DNA from: Inquilinus sp. Marseille-Q2685
GTDB taxonomy: Bacteria > Pseudomonadota > Alphaproteobacteria > DSM-16000 > Inquilinaceae
Length of the DNA: 64,000 nt
Assembly (NCBI RefSeq): GCF_916619195.1
Contig: NZ_CAKAKL010000006.1
Span: forward strand, 124,001-188,000
Reading direction: 5' to 3'
Shown: one piece after another, positions 37,843-45,399 of the stretch
How the letters are laid out: every line of letters starts with the position of its first letter
Position numbering within the stretch: the first letter of the stretch is position 1
Position numbers and translations under genes: made by a program
The notes under the pieces: model-generated
Told to the model about the DNA's origin: nothing
Databases searched by the model: none
What the model saw: only the letters and a program-made list of their open reading frames with translations

Positions 37843-37931
37843 TGTCATTGCCGGGCTTGACCCGGCAATCCAGGGCCACCCAGAACGGCCTCGATAGTCC
37901 CTGGATGCCCGGGTCAAGCCCGGGCATGACA
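37843..37931. repeat. Inverted-repeat element, copy 2 (GTCAT...CCGGGCTTGACCCGG type)
   Basis: Arms at 37843-37873 and 37901-37931 match those of the copy at 27435-27512, with a 27-base spacer. It lies between two convergent genes, as does copy 1. Confidence 0.85.
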
Positions 37932-37986
37932 ATAGAGGGACTAGGATCGAGATGTTGGGTTCGCGTCGCGAACCCGATCTACGCGG

Positions 37987-38997
37987 TCACTGCGCCCAAC
38001 GAATCTCCGGCAGCTTCGCCACCTGCAGCGGGCCGAAGGAAACCTTGCCCTTTTCGATCGTGATCGGGGCGGTGACCGTGCGGGTGCCGTCCGCCGCCGG
38101 CTGGCCGGCCATCAGGTCGAGCCCGACCTTGGCGAAGCCTGCGTCGCGGTCGCGCACCACCCCGGCCTTCTGCAGGTCCTCGATCACCGCGCCGTAGCCG
38201 CGGATCTTCGCCGTCAGCGTGCCCTGCGGCTGCAGCCGGTCGTCGAGGTCGAGGGTGCCGTCGGCATCGATCACCAGCGGCCCCCAGCGCAGCGCCAGCT
38301 TGTCGACCCTGAGCTTGCCCCCGGCGGTGCGCCAGGCGGTCAGCTCGGGCGCCGTCGCGGCCTTCGGCATCGGGCCCAGCACGGTCAGCCGCGCTGCCAC
38401 CATGTCGACCCGCCGGCCCATGGCTTCGAGGCCGAGATCCGGCGTCTCCAGCCCCTCGATGTCGAGCGACCCGGCGGCGCCGGCCCCGGCCTCCTCCGGC
38501 GCGCGGTCGACCGAACCGTTGACCCGCGCGATCGGCAGCGGCGCCGGCAGCAGCCCGCCGGCCAGCTCGATCTGGGACAGCGTCAGCAGCACCCGGTTCG
38601 GCTTGCCGTCGCCGCCGATCCGGGCGCTGCCGCTGCCCGCCCCTTTCACCTCGGCGGTCAGGGCCGGGCTGCCCGGCAGGGTGATCCGCTGGGGCGGCGC
38701 GATGGTGAAGCCGACCTCCGGCAGGGTCCAGGGCCTGGCGGTGGCGACCACCCCGGCGGCGTTCCAGGTCAGCCCGTCGACCCGGCGCAGGCTGGGCGCC
38801 TGCGATTCGACGGTGAAGGCCAGCGGGAAGCCCTCGACGCTCAGCGTGCCGGGATCGACCGTGACGCCGGGCGGCGGGTTGGCGGCGAAGGCCTGCGCCT
38901 GGGCCTCGACCTTCCCCGCGGCCCAGTACCAGCCGCCGGTCCAGCCGGCGGCGATCAGGGCGACGAGGGCGGTGGGAACGGCGACGATGCGGCGCAT
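37987..38997 (-). CDS. DUF2125 domain protein
   Basis: A 336-residue protein with an N-terminal membrane anchor or uncleaved signal (AVPTALVALIAAGWTGGWYWAAG). GWTGGWYWAAGKVEAQAQAFAAN leads into VEGFPLAFTVESQAPSL, typical of DUF2125 proteins, which are confined mostly to alphaproteobacteria and likely sit in the periplasm. The repeating beta-strand character of the middle (LSQIELAGGLLP, LDIEGLETPDLGLEAMG) suggests a lipid-binding AsmA-like fold, which is my inference. The ATG at 38997 is chosen because it places the anchor at residue 8. It is convergent with the aromatic gene set. Confidence 0.85.
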   Translation of the reverse strand: MRRIVAVPTALVALIAAGWTGGWYWAAGKVEAQAQAFAANPPPGVTVDPGTLSVEGFPLAFTVESQAPSLRRVDGLTWNAAGVVATARPWTLPEVGFTIAPPQRITLPGSPALTAEVKGAGSGSARIGGDGKPNRVLLTLSQIELAGGLLPAPLPIARVNGSVDRAPEEAGAGAAGSLDIEGLETPDLGLEAMGRRVDMVAARLTVLGPMPKAATAPELTAWRTAGGKLRVDKLALRWGPLVIDADGTLDLDDRLQPQGTLTAKIRGYGAVIEDLQKAGVVRDRDAGFAKVGLDLMAGQPAADGTRTVTAPITIEKGKVSFGPLQVAKLPEIRWAQ

Positions 38998-39122
38998 GGA
39001 GGGTCCCGTGCAGTGGCGCAGGCGGGCACGTGGCCGCGACCGGGCCCTGGAGTCAAGCCGAACCAGCGGAACGCGACACGACGCCCCTCCCCTTCGCCCC
39101 CGCGAAACGCTACATCTTGCGG

Positions 39123-39731
39123 ATGGCCGATGGTCACCCTGACTGGAAGCCACCGACCCTGCCGCTGCCCCCGGGCGAGCCGCTCTGGGTGTTCGGCTAC
39201 GGTTCGCTGATGTGGAATCCGGGCTTCCCGCATCTCGAGCGGCAGCCGGCGGTGCTGCACGGCTATCACCGCCGATTCTGCGTCCTCTCCCACCGCTACC
39301 GCGGCACGCCGGAGCGGCCGGGGCTGGTGCTGGGCCTGGACCGCGGCGGCTCCTGCCGCGGTATGGCGTTCAAGGTGGCGCCGGAGCATGTGCAGGAGGT
39401 CGTCGCCTATCTCTGGGAACGCGAGATGGTGACCGGCGTCTACCGCCCGAGCCTGAAGCAGATCCGCCTGCTCTCCGGCCCGGTCACGGCCTGCTGCTTC
39501 CTGGCCGATCGCCGCCACCGCCAGTACCGGGGCGAGTTGGGGCCGGAGGAGACGCTGGCGATGATCCGCACCGGCGTCGGCAGCAGCGGACCGAACCGTG
39601 ACTACCTGCTGAACACGGTCGAGCATCTGCGCGAGCTGGGCATCCGCGACGGCGCCCTGTTCGCGCTGGCGAAGAAGGTGGCGGAGGCGGCGGAGGCGGT
39701 CCCGGCGCAGACGGCGGTCGAGATCGCATAG
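39123..39731 (+). CDS. Gamma-glutamylcyclotransferase, ChaC family
   Basis: A 202-residue enzyme of the ChaC family, which cleaves glutathione to 5-oxoproline and cysteinyl-glycine. WVFGYGSLMWNPGF is the conserved N-terminal loop, RYRGTPERPGLVLGLD follows, and YLWEREMVTGVY carries the likely catalytic Glu. NRDYLLNTVEHLRELGI is the conserved C-terminal block. I chose the ATG at 39123. It is divergent from the DUF2125 gene. A repeat-rich stretch follows. Confidence 0.9.
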   Translation: MADGHPDWKPPTLPLPPGEPLWVFGYGSLMWNPGFPHLERQPAVLHGYHRRFCVLSHRYRGTPERPGLVLGLDRGGSCRGMAFKVAPEHVQEVVAYLWEREMVTGVYRPSLKQIRLLSGPVTACCFLADRRHRQYRGELGPEETLAMIRTGVGSSGPNRDYLLNTVEHLRELGIRDGALFALAKKVAEAAEAVPAQTAVEIA

Positions 39732-39762
39732 AGGAGACGCCGCGTTTCCTCAGCGGCGCGGT

Positions 39763-39897
39763 CCCCCCTCACCCTCCCATTTGCCAACGCGAATGGGCCC
39801 CTCCCTCTCCCCGAGGAGAGGGAAATGAGAGCCGCAGGCCCTTCACCTCTCCTTGGGGAGAGGTCGAAATCGCGCCAGCGATTTCGGGTGAGGGGGC
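39763..39897. repeat. Inverted-repeat element (CCCTCACCC...GGGTGAGGG type)
   Basis: The element opens with CCCCCCTCACCCTCCC and closes with GGGTGAGGGGGC, with internal CTCTCCCC/GGGGAGAG inverted segments and a small AAATCGC/GCGATTT hairpin. It is a type I recall as widespread in alphaproteobacterial intergenic regions. It lies between the convergent chaC-like and nrdJ genes. Confidence 0.8.
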
Positions 39898-39939
39898 GGC
39901 GCCGGCCCATCCATTCCGCAGAGGCCGCGCCAATGCGCG

Positions 39940-42198
39940 CTACCCGCAGCGCGAATAGCCGCAGTTCAGGCAGGTGTCGCAGCCCTCCTGCCGGATCAGG
40001 GTCGGGTGGCCGCATTTCGGGCAGGACCGGCCCGGCGGCCGGCCGGGATTGCCGCCCACCGGCTCGGCCGTCACCTCGACCGCCACCTCCGGCACGATGC
40101 CCTCCGGCTTCGCCAGGAAGCCCGTCGCCACCATGTGCCGCTCGATCGTCTCGCCGATCGCGGCCAGCAGCGACGGCACGTAGCGCCCGCCCATCCACTG
40201 CCCGCCGCGCGGGTCGAACACGGCCTTCAGCTCCTCGACCACGAAGGCGACGTCGCCGCCGCGCCGGAACACCGCGCTGATCATCCGGGTCAGCGCCACG
40301 GTCCAGGCGTAGTGCTCCATGTTCTTCGAGTTGATGAAGATCTCGAAGGGCCGCCGGCGGCCGTCGACCACCTCGTCGTTGAGGGTGACGTAGATGGCGT
40401 GGTCGCTGTCCGGCCAGCGCAGCTTGTAGGTCTCGCCCGGCAGCACCTCCGGCCGGGCCGCGGGCGTGCTGAGGCCGGGGGCGTCGGCCGCCTTCTGCGT
40501 CGGCCTGGCCTCCAGCACCGCGCCGGTGATCGGGTTCGGCCGGTAGGTGGTGCAGCCCTTGCAGCCGAGGGCATAAGCCTGGGCGTAGACGTCCTTGAAG
40601 GCGTCGAAGGACAGGTCCTCGGGACAGTTGATGGTCTTGCTGATCGAGCTGTCGATATGCTTCTGCGCCGCCGCCTGGATCGCCAGATGATCGGCCGGCT
40701 GCAGGGTCTGGGCGTCGACGAAGTAATCCGGCAGCGGCGCGTCGGCGCCGTGGATCTCGCGGAACAGGCGATAGGCGTAGTTCTCCACCGTCTCCGCCCG
40801 CCGGCTGCCGTCGGGCAGCAGCACGTTGCGGGTATGGGTCCAGGCGAAGACCGGCTCGATGCCCGAGGCGACGTTGCCGGCGAAGAGCGAGATGGTGCCG
40901 GTCGGCGCGATCGAGGTCAGCAGCGCGTTGCGGATGCCATGCCGGGCGATCAGGTCGCGGATCTCCCGCGGCAGCCCGGCGACGCCCGGCGCGGCCAGGA
41001 ATGCGTCGCGGTCGAACAGCGGGAAGGCCCCCTTCTCCGCCGCGATCTCGGCCGAGGCGCGGTAGGAATGCAGCTTGATCGCGCCCAGCCATTCCTCGAC
41101 CAGGGCCGCCGATTCGGGCGAGCCGTAGCGCACGCCCAGCATCAGGAAGGCGTCAGCCAGGCCGGTGACGCCGAGACCGATGCGCCGCTTGGCCCAGGCC
41201 TCGGCCTGCTGCTCCTGCAGCGGAAAGCGCGAGACGTCGACGACATTGTCCATCAGCCGGATGGCGACCGGCACGATCTCCGCCAGCGCCGCGTGGTCGA
41301 AGCGGGCCTCGGGCGTGAACGGATCCCGCACCAGCTTCGCCAGGTTGATCGAGCCGAGCAGGCAGGCTCCGTAGGGGGGCAGCGGCTGCTCTCCGCAAGG
41401 ATTAGTGCTTTGAATTTGCTCGCAATATTGAAGATTATTCCGATCGTTGATGCGGTCGATGAAGATCACGCCGGGCTCGGCCGAATCATAGGTCGAGCGC
41501 ATGATCCGGTCCCACAGCTCGCGGGCCGGCAGGGTGCGGAAGACGCGGCCGCCGAACACTAGGTCCCAGGACGCATCGGCCTCGACCGCCGTCATGAAGG
41601 CGTCGGTGATCAGGACCGACAGGTTGAACATGCGCAGCCGGCCGGGGGCGCGCTTGGCCTCGATGAACTCGACCACGTCGGGATGGTCGCAGCGCAGCGT
41701 CGCCATCATCGCGCCGCGGCGGGAGCCGGCGGACATGATGGTGCGGCACATCGCGTCCCACACATCCATGAAGGAGAGCGGGCCGGAGGCGTCGGCCCCG
41801 ACGCCGGCGACCGGCGCGCCCTTCGGCCGAATGGTGGAGAAGTCGTAGCCGATGCCGCCGCCCTGCTGCAGCGTCAGCGCCGCCTCGCGCAGATGGGCGA
41901 AGATGCCGGCCATGCTGTCCGGCACCGTGCCCATGACGAAGCAGTTGAACAGGGTGACGTCGCGGCCGGTGCCGGCGCCGGCCAGGATGCGCCCGGCCGG
42001 CAGGTAGCGATGGTCGCGCAGGATGTCGAGGAAGCGCCCGGCCCAGAGATCCGGGTCCGATTCGGCGGCGGCCACGGCGGTCGCGACCCGGCGCCAGCTG
42101 TCCTCGACCGACTGGTCGACAGGCGTGCCGTCCGGCTGCTTCAGCCGGTACTTCATGTCCCAGATCTGGGTCGCGATATCGCCCGGCTCGGCCACCAT
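39940..42198 (-). CDS. nrdJ: Vitamin B12-dependent (class II) ribonucleotide reductase
   Basis: A 752-residue adenosylcobalamin-dependent ribonucleotide reductase that makes deoxyribonucleotides without needing oxygen. The conserved STNPCGEQ motif (residues 264-271, Cys268) matches the active-site loop, with Cys86 in FNCFVMG as a likely redox partner. QGGGIGYDFSTIRP and NNLQYCEQ are also conserved. The final 27 residues hold the CPKCG...CLNCG zinc-like Cys cluster. There is no cobalamin riboswitch in its own leader. The upstream hairpin at 42217-42241 lies in that leader. Confidence 0.96.
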   Translation of the reverse strand: MVAEPGDIATQIWDMKYRLKQPDGTPVDQSVEDSWRRVATAVAAAESDPDLWAGRFLDILRDHRYLPAGRILAGAGTGRDVTLFNCFVMGTVPDSMAGIFAHLREAALTLQQGGGIGYDFSTIRPKGAPVAGVGADASGPLSFMDVWDAMCRTIMSAGSRRGAMMATLRCDHPDVVEFIEAKRAPGRLRMFNLSVLITDAFMTAVEADASWDLVFGGRVFRTLPARELWDRIMRSTYDSAEPGVIFIDRINDRNNLQYCEQIQSTNPCGEQPLPPYGACLLGSINLAKLVRDPFTPEARFDHAALAEIVPVAIRLMDNVVDVSRFPLQEQQAEAWAKRRIGLGVTGLADAFLMLGVRYGSPESAALVEEWLGAIKLHSYRASAEIAAEKGAFPLFDRDAFLAAPGVAGLPREIRDLIARHGIRNALLTSIAPTGTISLFAGNVASGIEPVFAWTHTRNVLLPDGSRRAETVENYAYRLFREIHGADAPLPDYFVDAQTLQPADHLAIQAAAQKHIDSSISKTINCPEDLSFDAFKDVYAQAYALGCKGCTTYRPNPITGAVLEARPTQKAADAPGLSTPAARPEVLPGETYKLRWPDSDHAIYVTLNDEVVDGRRRPFEIFINSKNMEHYAWTVALTRMISAVFRRGGDVAFVVEELKAVFDPRGGQWMGGRYVPSLLAAIGETIERHMVATGFLAKPEGIVPEVAVEVTAEPVGGNPGRPPGRSCPKCGHPTLIRQEGCDTCLNCGYSRCG

Positions 42199-42216
42199 GG
42201 ACCTCCCGCAGACTGA

Positions 42217-42241
42217 CGCACCCCCAAAGGATGGGGGTGCG
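42217..42241 (-). promoter_or_regulatory. Hairpin in the nrdJ leader
   Basis: Nine-base perfect arms CGCACCCCC and GGGGGTGCG flank a seven-base loop. On the minus strand the hairpin ends 18 bases before the nrdJ start codon, next to the GGGAGG ribosome-binding site, so it could influence translation. No U-run follows, so it does not look like a terminator. Confidence 0.5.
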
Positions 42242-42320
42242 GCCCTATAGGGTCAACCAGGGACAGTGGCAGTCCCTAGGACCCGGCCATACCCGCCAGG
42301 CATGGATCGGAGGCGGGGCG

Positions 42321-43592
42321 TTAGTCGCGAATCATGCCGTAGCCGCGCATCCGCGCGAGCACGGCGTCGCCCGCCGAAGTCCCTTTGATCCGATCCGCGA
42401 CGGCATTCACGTCCGCCAGAAGGCTGCCTCCCCAGGACTCGTGGTCTGCCTGCCAGTGGTTGAAGTCGATCGGATCGGGCAAGCCGCCCGTGCTCTGCAT
42501 CTCGTCCAGGGTCTTGCCGACGACCTGAGCGGCCAGCGGCCCTTCCATGTCCCGCGTCATCCATTCGAGGCGCCGGAACATCTCCAGCCCGTTCTCCTGA
42601 AGGGAGTTTCTCTTGTCCAGGAGCGGCATGGTGATGAACTGGGTAACGTCGGAGAAGGGAACGCGCTCGCCGGACAGGGTGTCCGCCAGCTCCAGCTGCG
42701 CCGCCCGGGATGCGTGCCTTGCCCCGATCGCCAGGCTGTAGAATTGCGGGTTGGCGATGCCGAGCGCCTCCCGATCGGGATCGCCGCCCATGATGCCGGC
42801 CCGGTTGCGGATGGCCTCGGCTGCCGCATGCGTGCCCGCGCCGCGATGCATGGTCGGCAGCAGCTCGCGGCCGAAATCCTGCGCGGCGACCTGCTCGATC
42901 GCCCCCATCACCGGCCCGGCATCGACCCAGTCCCGCTCATACAGCCGGTTGAGCACGGTCCATTTCATCTCCGTGGCGGCCTTGCCCTCGGCACCGCGCG
43001 TCGTCTCGTCGAGGAAGGCCCGGATGTCGGTCGCCATCGCCGCCTGGCTGTCCTGCGTCTCGTCCGGGCGGTACTCCAGTTTGTTGCCGCGGTCGTAAAG
43101 TTTCGACGCGAAGGCCTCCTCGCCCTCGCGCCGCTGCGCTTCCGCGGGATCGGTGGCCAGCCCGGACAGGGTGGCAGCGTATCCGATGCCGTCCCGCACC
43201 CAGGCATATCTCTGGCGGATGTCGTAAGTGGTGGCGGCTTTCTCGCCGGGGATGTGCCCCTCCGGCGTCTCGAATGCCTTGAGCAGCCGCAGCACGGTCG
43301 CCTGCCGCTGGTCGGGAGGCAGCCGGTCGAGGAAGGGCTTCACCTGGTCGAGGACCATGGCGCCCTGCATCTCGTCCGCCTCGGGCTGATAGTCCGTTAC
43401 GATATCGCGGTGGAGCCGTTCGATCAGTTGCTCCTCCGTCTGCGGCTCGTCGCTCGGCTGGGAGGCCGGCGAAGACGACGACGCCCGCTGCAGCGCCGCC
43501 TGGAAGGAGGCCCCCTGCGGGACCTGCCGGTCCGGCGCCTGGACCCGGCTGCCGATAACGGGCCGGCCGGCGCGTTCGATGCTGAACGTCAT
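42321..43592 (-). CDS. Hypothetical protein, orphan
   Basis: A 423-residue protein I do not recognise. It lacks a signal peptide and membrane helices. Residues 20-45 are low-complexity (QRASSSSPASQPSDEPQ), and the rest is predicted mostly helical (TEEQLIERLHRDIVTDYQPEADEM; FRRLEWMTRDMEG). No catalytic motif or repeat stands out. The ATG at 43592 follows a strong GGGGGGAGAG site. A nested palindrome lies 55 bases upstream in an AT-rich patch. Neighbours on both sides belong to other pathways, so it is probably a stand-alone accessory gene. Confidence 0.65.
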   Translation of the reverse strand: MTFSIERAGRPVIGSRVQAPDRQVPQGASFQAALQRASSSSPASQPSDEPQTEEQLIERLHRDIVTDYQPEADEMQGAMVLDQVKPFLDRLPPDQRQATVLRLLKAFETPEGHIPGEKAATTYDIRQRYAWVRDGIGYAATLSGLATDPAEAQRREGEEAFASKLYDRGNKLEYRPDETQDSQAAMATDIRAFLDETTRGAEGKAATEMKWTVLNRLYERDWVDAGPVMGAIEQVAAQDFGRELLPTMHRGAGTHAAAEAIRNRAGIMGGDPDREALGIANPQFYSLAIGARHASRAAQLELADTLSGERVPFSDVTQFITMPLLDKRNSLQENGLEMFRRLEWMTRDMEGPLAAQVVGKTLDEMQSTGGLPDPIDFNHWQADHESWGGSLLADVNAVADRIKGTSAGDAVLARMRGYGMIRD

Positions 43593-43646
43593 CTCTCCCC
43601 CCCTTCTGATCCGGAGGGGTCGTTCATACACGTTTAGGAATAGGAC

Positions 43647-43675
43647 GGAAATCTTCATATTTCCGTAAGATTTCC
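43647..43675. promoter_or_regulatory. Nested inverted repeat upstream of the orphan gene
   Basis: GGAAATCTT at 43647-43655 is perfectly inverted at 43667-43675 (AAGATTTCC) with 11 bases between; a shorter GGAAAT/ATTTCC pair overlaps it at 43647-43664. The surroundings are AT-rich for this genome. It is likely a promoter with an operator for the minus-strand orphan gene. Confidence 0.5.
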
Positions 43676-43727
43676 CCACCGATCCTGGGAGGGAGGAGGC
43701 GCGCCGGAAACCGGAGATCAGGGATCT

Positions 43728-44891
43728 CTAGCCCGGCCCGGCATAGATCGCGGCGCGCAGGTCGGCGACGAACGCACCGTTCATGCCTTCGAGCGCCGTG
43801 TTGGTCAGGCCCACGACGCTCAGCCGCCGGGCCGGGTCGACGAACCAGGAATGGCCGTAGACGCCGCCCCAGCGCCAGGTCCCAGCCGTCATCGGCACGC
43901 CGGCCGCCGCCGGGTCGGTCACCAGCGCGAAGCCATAGCCGAAGGTCGTGCCCGGCGTGTTCGGCATCGAGAGGCCGGGGATCTGGTCGGTGGCCATGGC
44001 CTGCACCGTCTCCGGCCGCAGGATCGGCGCGCCGCCGCGGCGCAGGGCTTCGAGGAACACCAGGAAGTCGCCGGCCGTGCCGGCCATGCCGGCGCCGCCG
44101 GAGGGGTAGGAGGCCGGGTCGAAGATCCGGCCGGGGGCGTAGCTGAGCCCGGCGAAGGGCCGCGGGGCGGGGATGGCGTAGTGGTCGCCCATCCGCACCG
44201 GGCCGGGCTCGCCGTCGGCATAGGCGGCGGCCAGGCGCGACCGGTCCGGCGGGGCGAAGCCGGGGTCCTCGAGCCCGAGCGGCCCGGTGATGCGGCTTCG
44301 CACCAGATCCGGCAGGCTTTCACCCGCTGCCTGCTCCAGCGCGGCGCCGAGCACGTCGAGCGCCAGCGAATAGGCCCAGGCTGACCCGGGGGCGAAGGCC
44401 AGCGGCGCCGAGGCGATGCGGCGCAGGTTGTCGGCGAAGGACCGGCCCGGCGCGTCGAGCCCGTCGGAGACGCCGGCGCGGTGATAGGGGCCGTCCGCCG
44501 GCTCGGCGAAGCTGTAGATGAGCCCCGCAGTGTGGGTCAGCAGGTGACGGATGGTGATCACCGGCTCGGTGCCGTCGGCCAGCTTCGGCCGGAAGTCGGG
44601 CAGGTATCTCGTCACCGGGTCGGCCAGGGCGATCCGTCCCTCCTCCACCAGCCGCAGGGCGGCGGCGGTGACGATCGGCTTGGTCAGCGAGGCGTAGAGG
44701 AACACGGTGTCCTCGCGCACCGGCCGCCCGGCCTCGCGGTCGGCCAGGCCGGCGGCGCGGCGGTAGACCAGCCGGCCGTCCCGCGCCACCAGCACCACGG
44801 TGCCGACGATGCGCTGTTCCGCCAGCGCCCGGTCGATCGCGGCGTCGATCCGCGGCGACAGGGCGGGATCGGGAGCGTCGAACAGGGTCAT
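43728..44891 (-). CDS. Serine hydrolase, class C beta-lactamase fold
   Basis: A 387-residue member of the beta-lactamase/esterase (EstB-like) family. The nucleophile motif is SLTK (Ser68, Lys71) preceded by FLYA. Tyr-Ser-Leu in SAWAYSLALD is the second motif, and GHSWFVDP the third. There is no signal peptide, so a cytoplasmic esterase or peptidase role is more likely than antibiotic resistance. The natural substrate is unknown. It begins 27 bases downstream of doxX-like gene's stop and may be cotranscribed with it. Confidence 0.85.
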   Translation of the reverse strand: MTLFDAPDPALSPRIDAAIDRALAEQRIVGTVVLVARDGRLVYRRAAGLADREAGRPVREDTVFLYASLTKPIVTAAALRLVEEGRIALADPVTRYLPDFRPKLADGTEPVITIRHLLTHTAGLIYSFAEPADGPYHRAGVSDGLDAPGRSFADNLRRIASAPLAFAPGSAWAYSLALDVLGAALEQAAGESLPDLVRSRITGPLGLEDPGFAPPDRSRLAAAYADGEPGPVRMGDHYAIPAPRPFAGLSYAPGRIFDPASYPSGGAGMAGTAGDFLVFLEALRRGGAPILRPETVQAMATDQIPGLSMPNTPGTTFGYGFALVTDPAAAGVPMTAGTWRWGGVYGHSWFVDPARRLSVVGLTNTALEGMNGAFVADLRAAIYAGPG

Positions 44892-44918
44892 CGTGAAACT
44901 CCGGCTTCGGAAGGACGG

Positions 44919-45347
44919 CTATGCCCGGCCGAGGACGGTCCGGCGCAGCGCCAGGATCCGTCCCGGCCCGTGCACCGCGGCGAAGAGCAGCCCGGCCAGG
45001 AAGGTGAAGTGGTCGACGAAGAAGCCGAACTCGGCCTGGTTCCCCGTCCAGCGCGACGGGCCGTGGAAGGCGAAGGCCAGGAAGACGACATAGACGGCGG
45101 CCAGCAGCGACGCCTCGGTGAAATACGCGCCGGTCAGGAAGCAGATCACCAGCAGGCATTCGAAGATCGCCGCCAGCCAGGCCAGCAGCAGCGGCGCCGG
45201 GAACCCCGCCGAGTCGATGTAGGCGGCGGTGGTGGTCATGTCCATGAACTTGAAGACCGCCGCCATCAGGAAGACCGCGGCGAAGATCAGCCGGCCGACG
45301 AGAATGGCGATCGACTGCCAGGCAGGCATGGGCGTCTCGGCATTCAT
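44919..45347 (-). CDS. DoxX family membrane protein
   Basis: A 142-residue membrane protein with four hydrophobic helices. The first helix region LVGRLIFAAVFLMAAVFKFMDM is typical of DoxX, as is YIDSAGFPAPLLLAWLAAIFECLLVICFLTG. Family members associate with redox or thiol-stress systems, but the activity is unclear. It is followed 27 bases later by the beta-lactamase-fold gene. Confidence 0.88.
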   Translation of the reverse strand: MNAETPMPAWQSIAILVGRLIFAAVFLMAAVFKFMDMTTTAAYIDSAGFPAPLLLAWLAAIFECLLVICFLTGAYFTEASLLAAVYVVFLAFAFHGPSRWTGNQAEFGFFVDHFTFLAGLLFAAVHGPGRILALRRTVLGRA

Positions 45348-45399
45348 TGTCCCCTCCCCCGAAAGGACCGCGAGGATAGCGGAGGCTTCGGTCGCGGGG

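Noticed and set aside
42243-42252. Palindrome CCCTATAGGG upstream of nrdJ as an NrdR box
   Set aside because: It does not match the NrdR consensus as I recall it (ACA-type arms around an AT-rich centre), and there is no second copy at the usual spacing.
43728-44891. Antibiotic-resistance beta-lactamase
   Set aside because: There is no signal peptide, and the motif set fits EstB-like esterases and related hydrolases as well as class C enzymes, so a resistance label is not supported.
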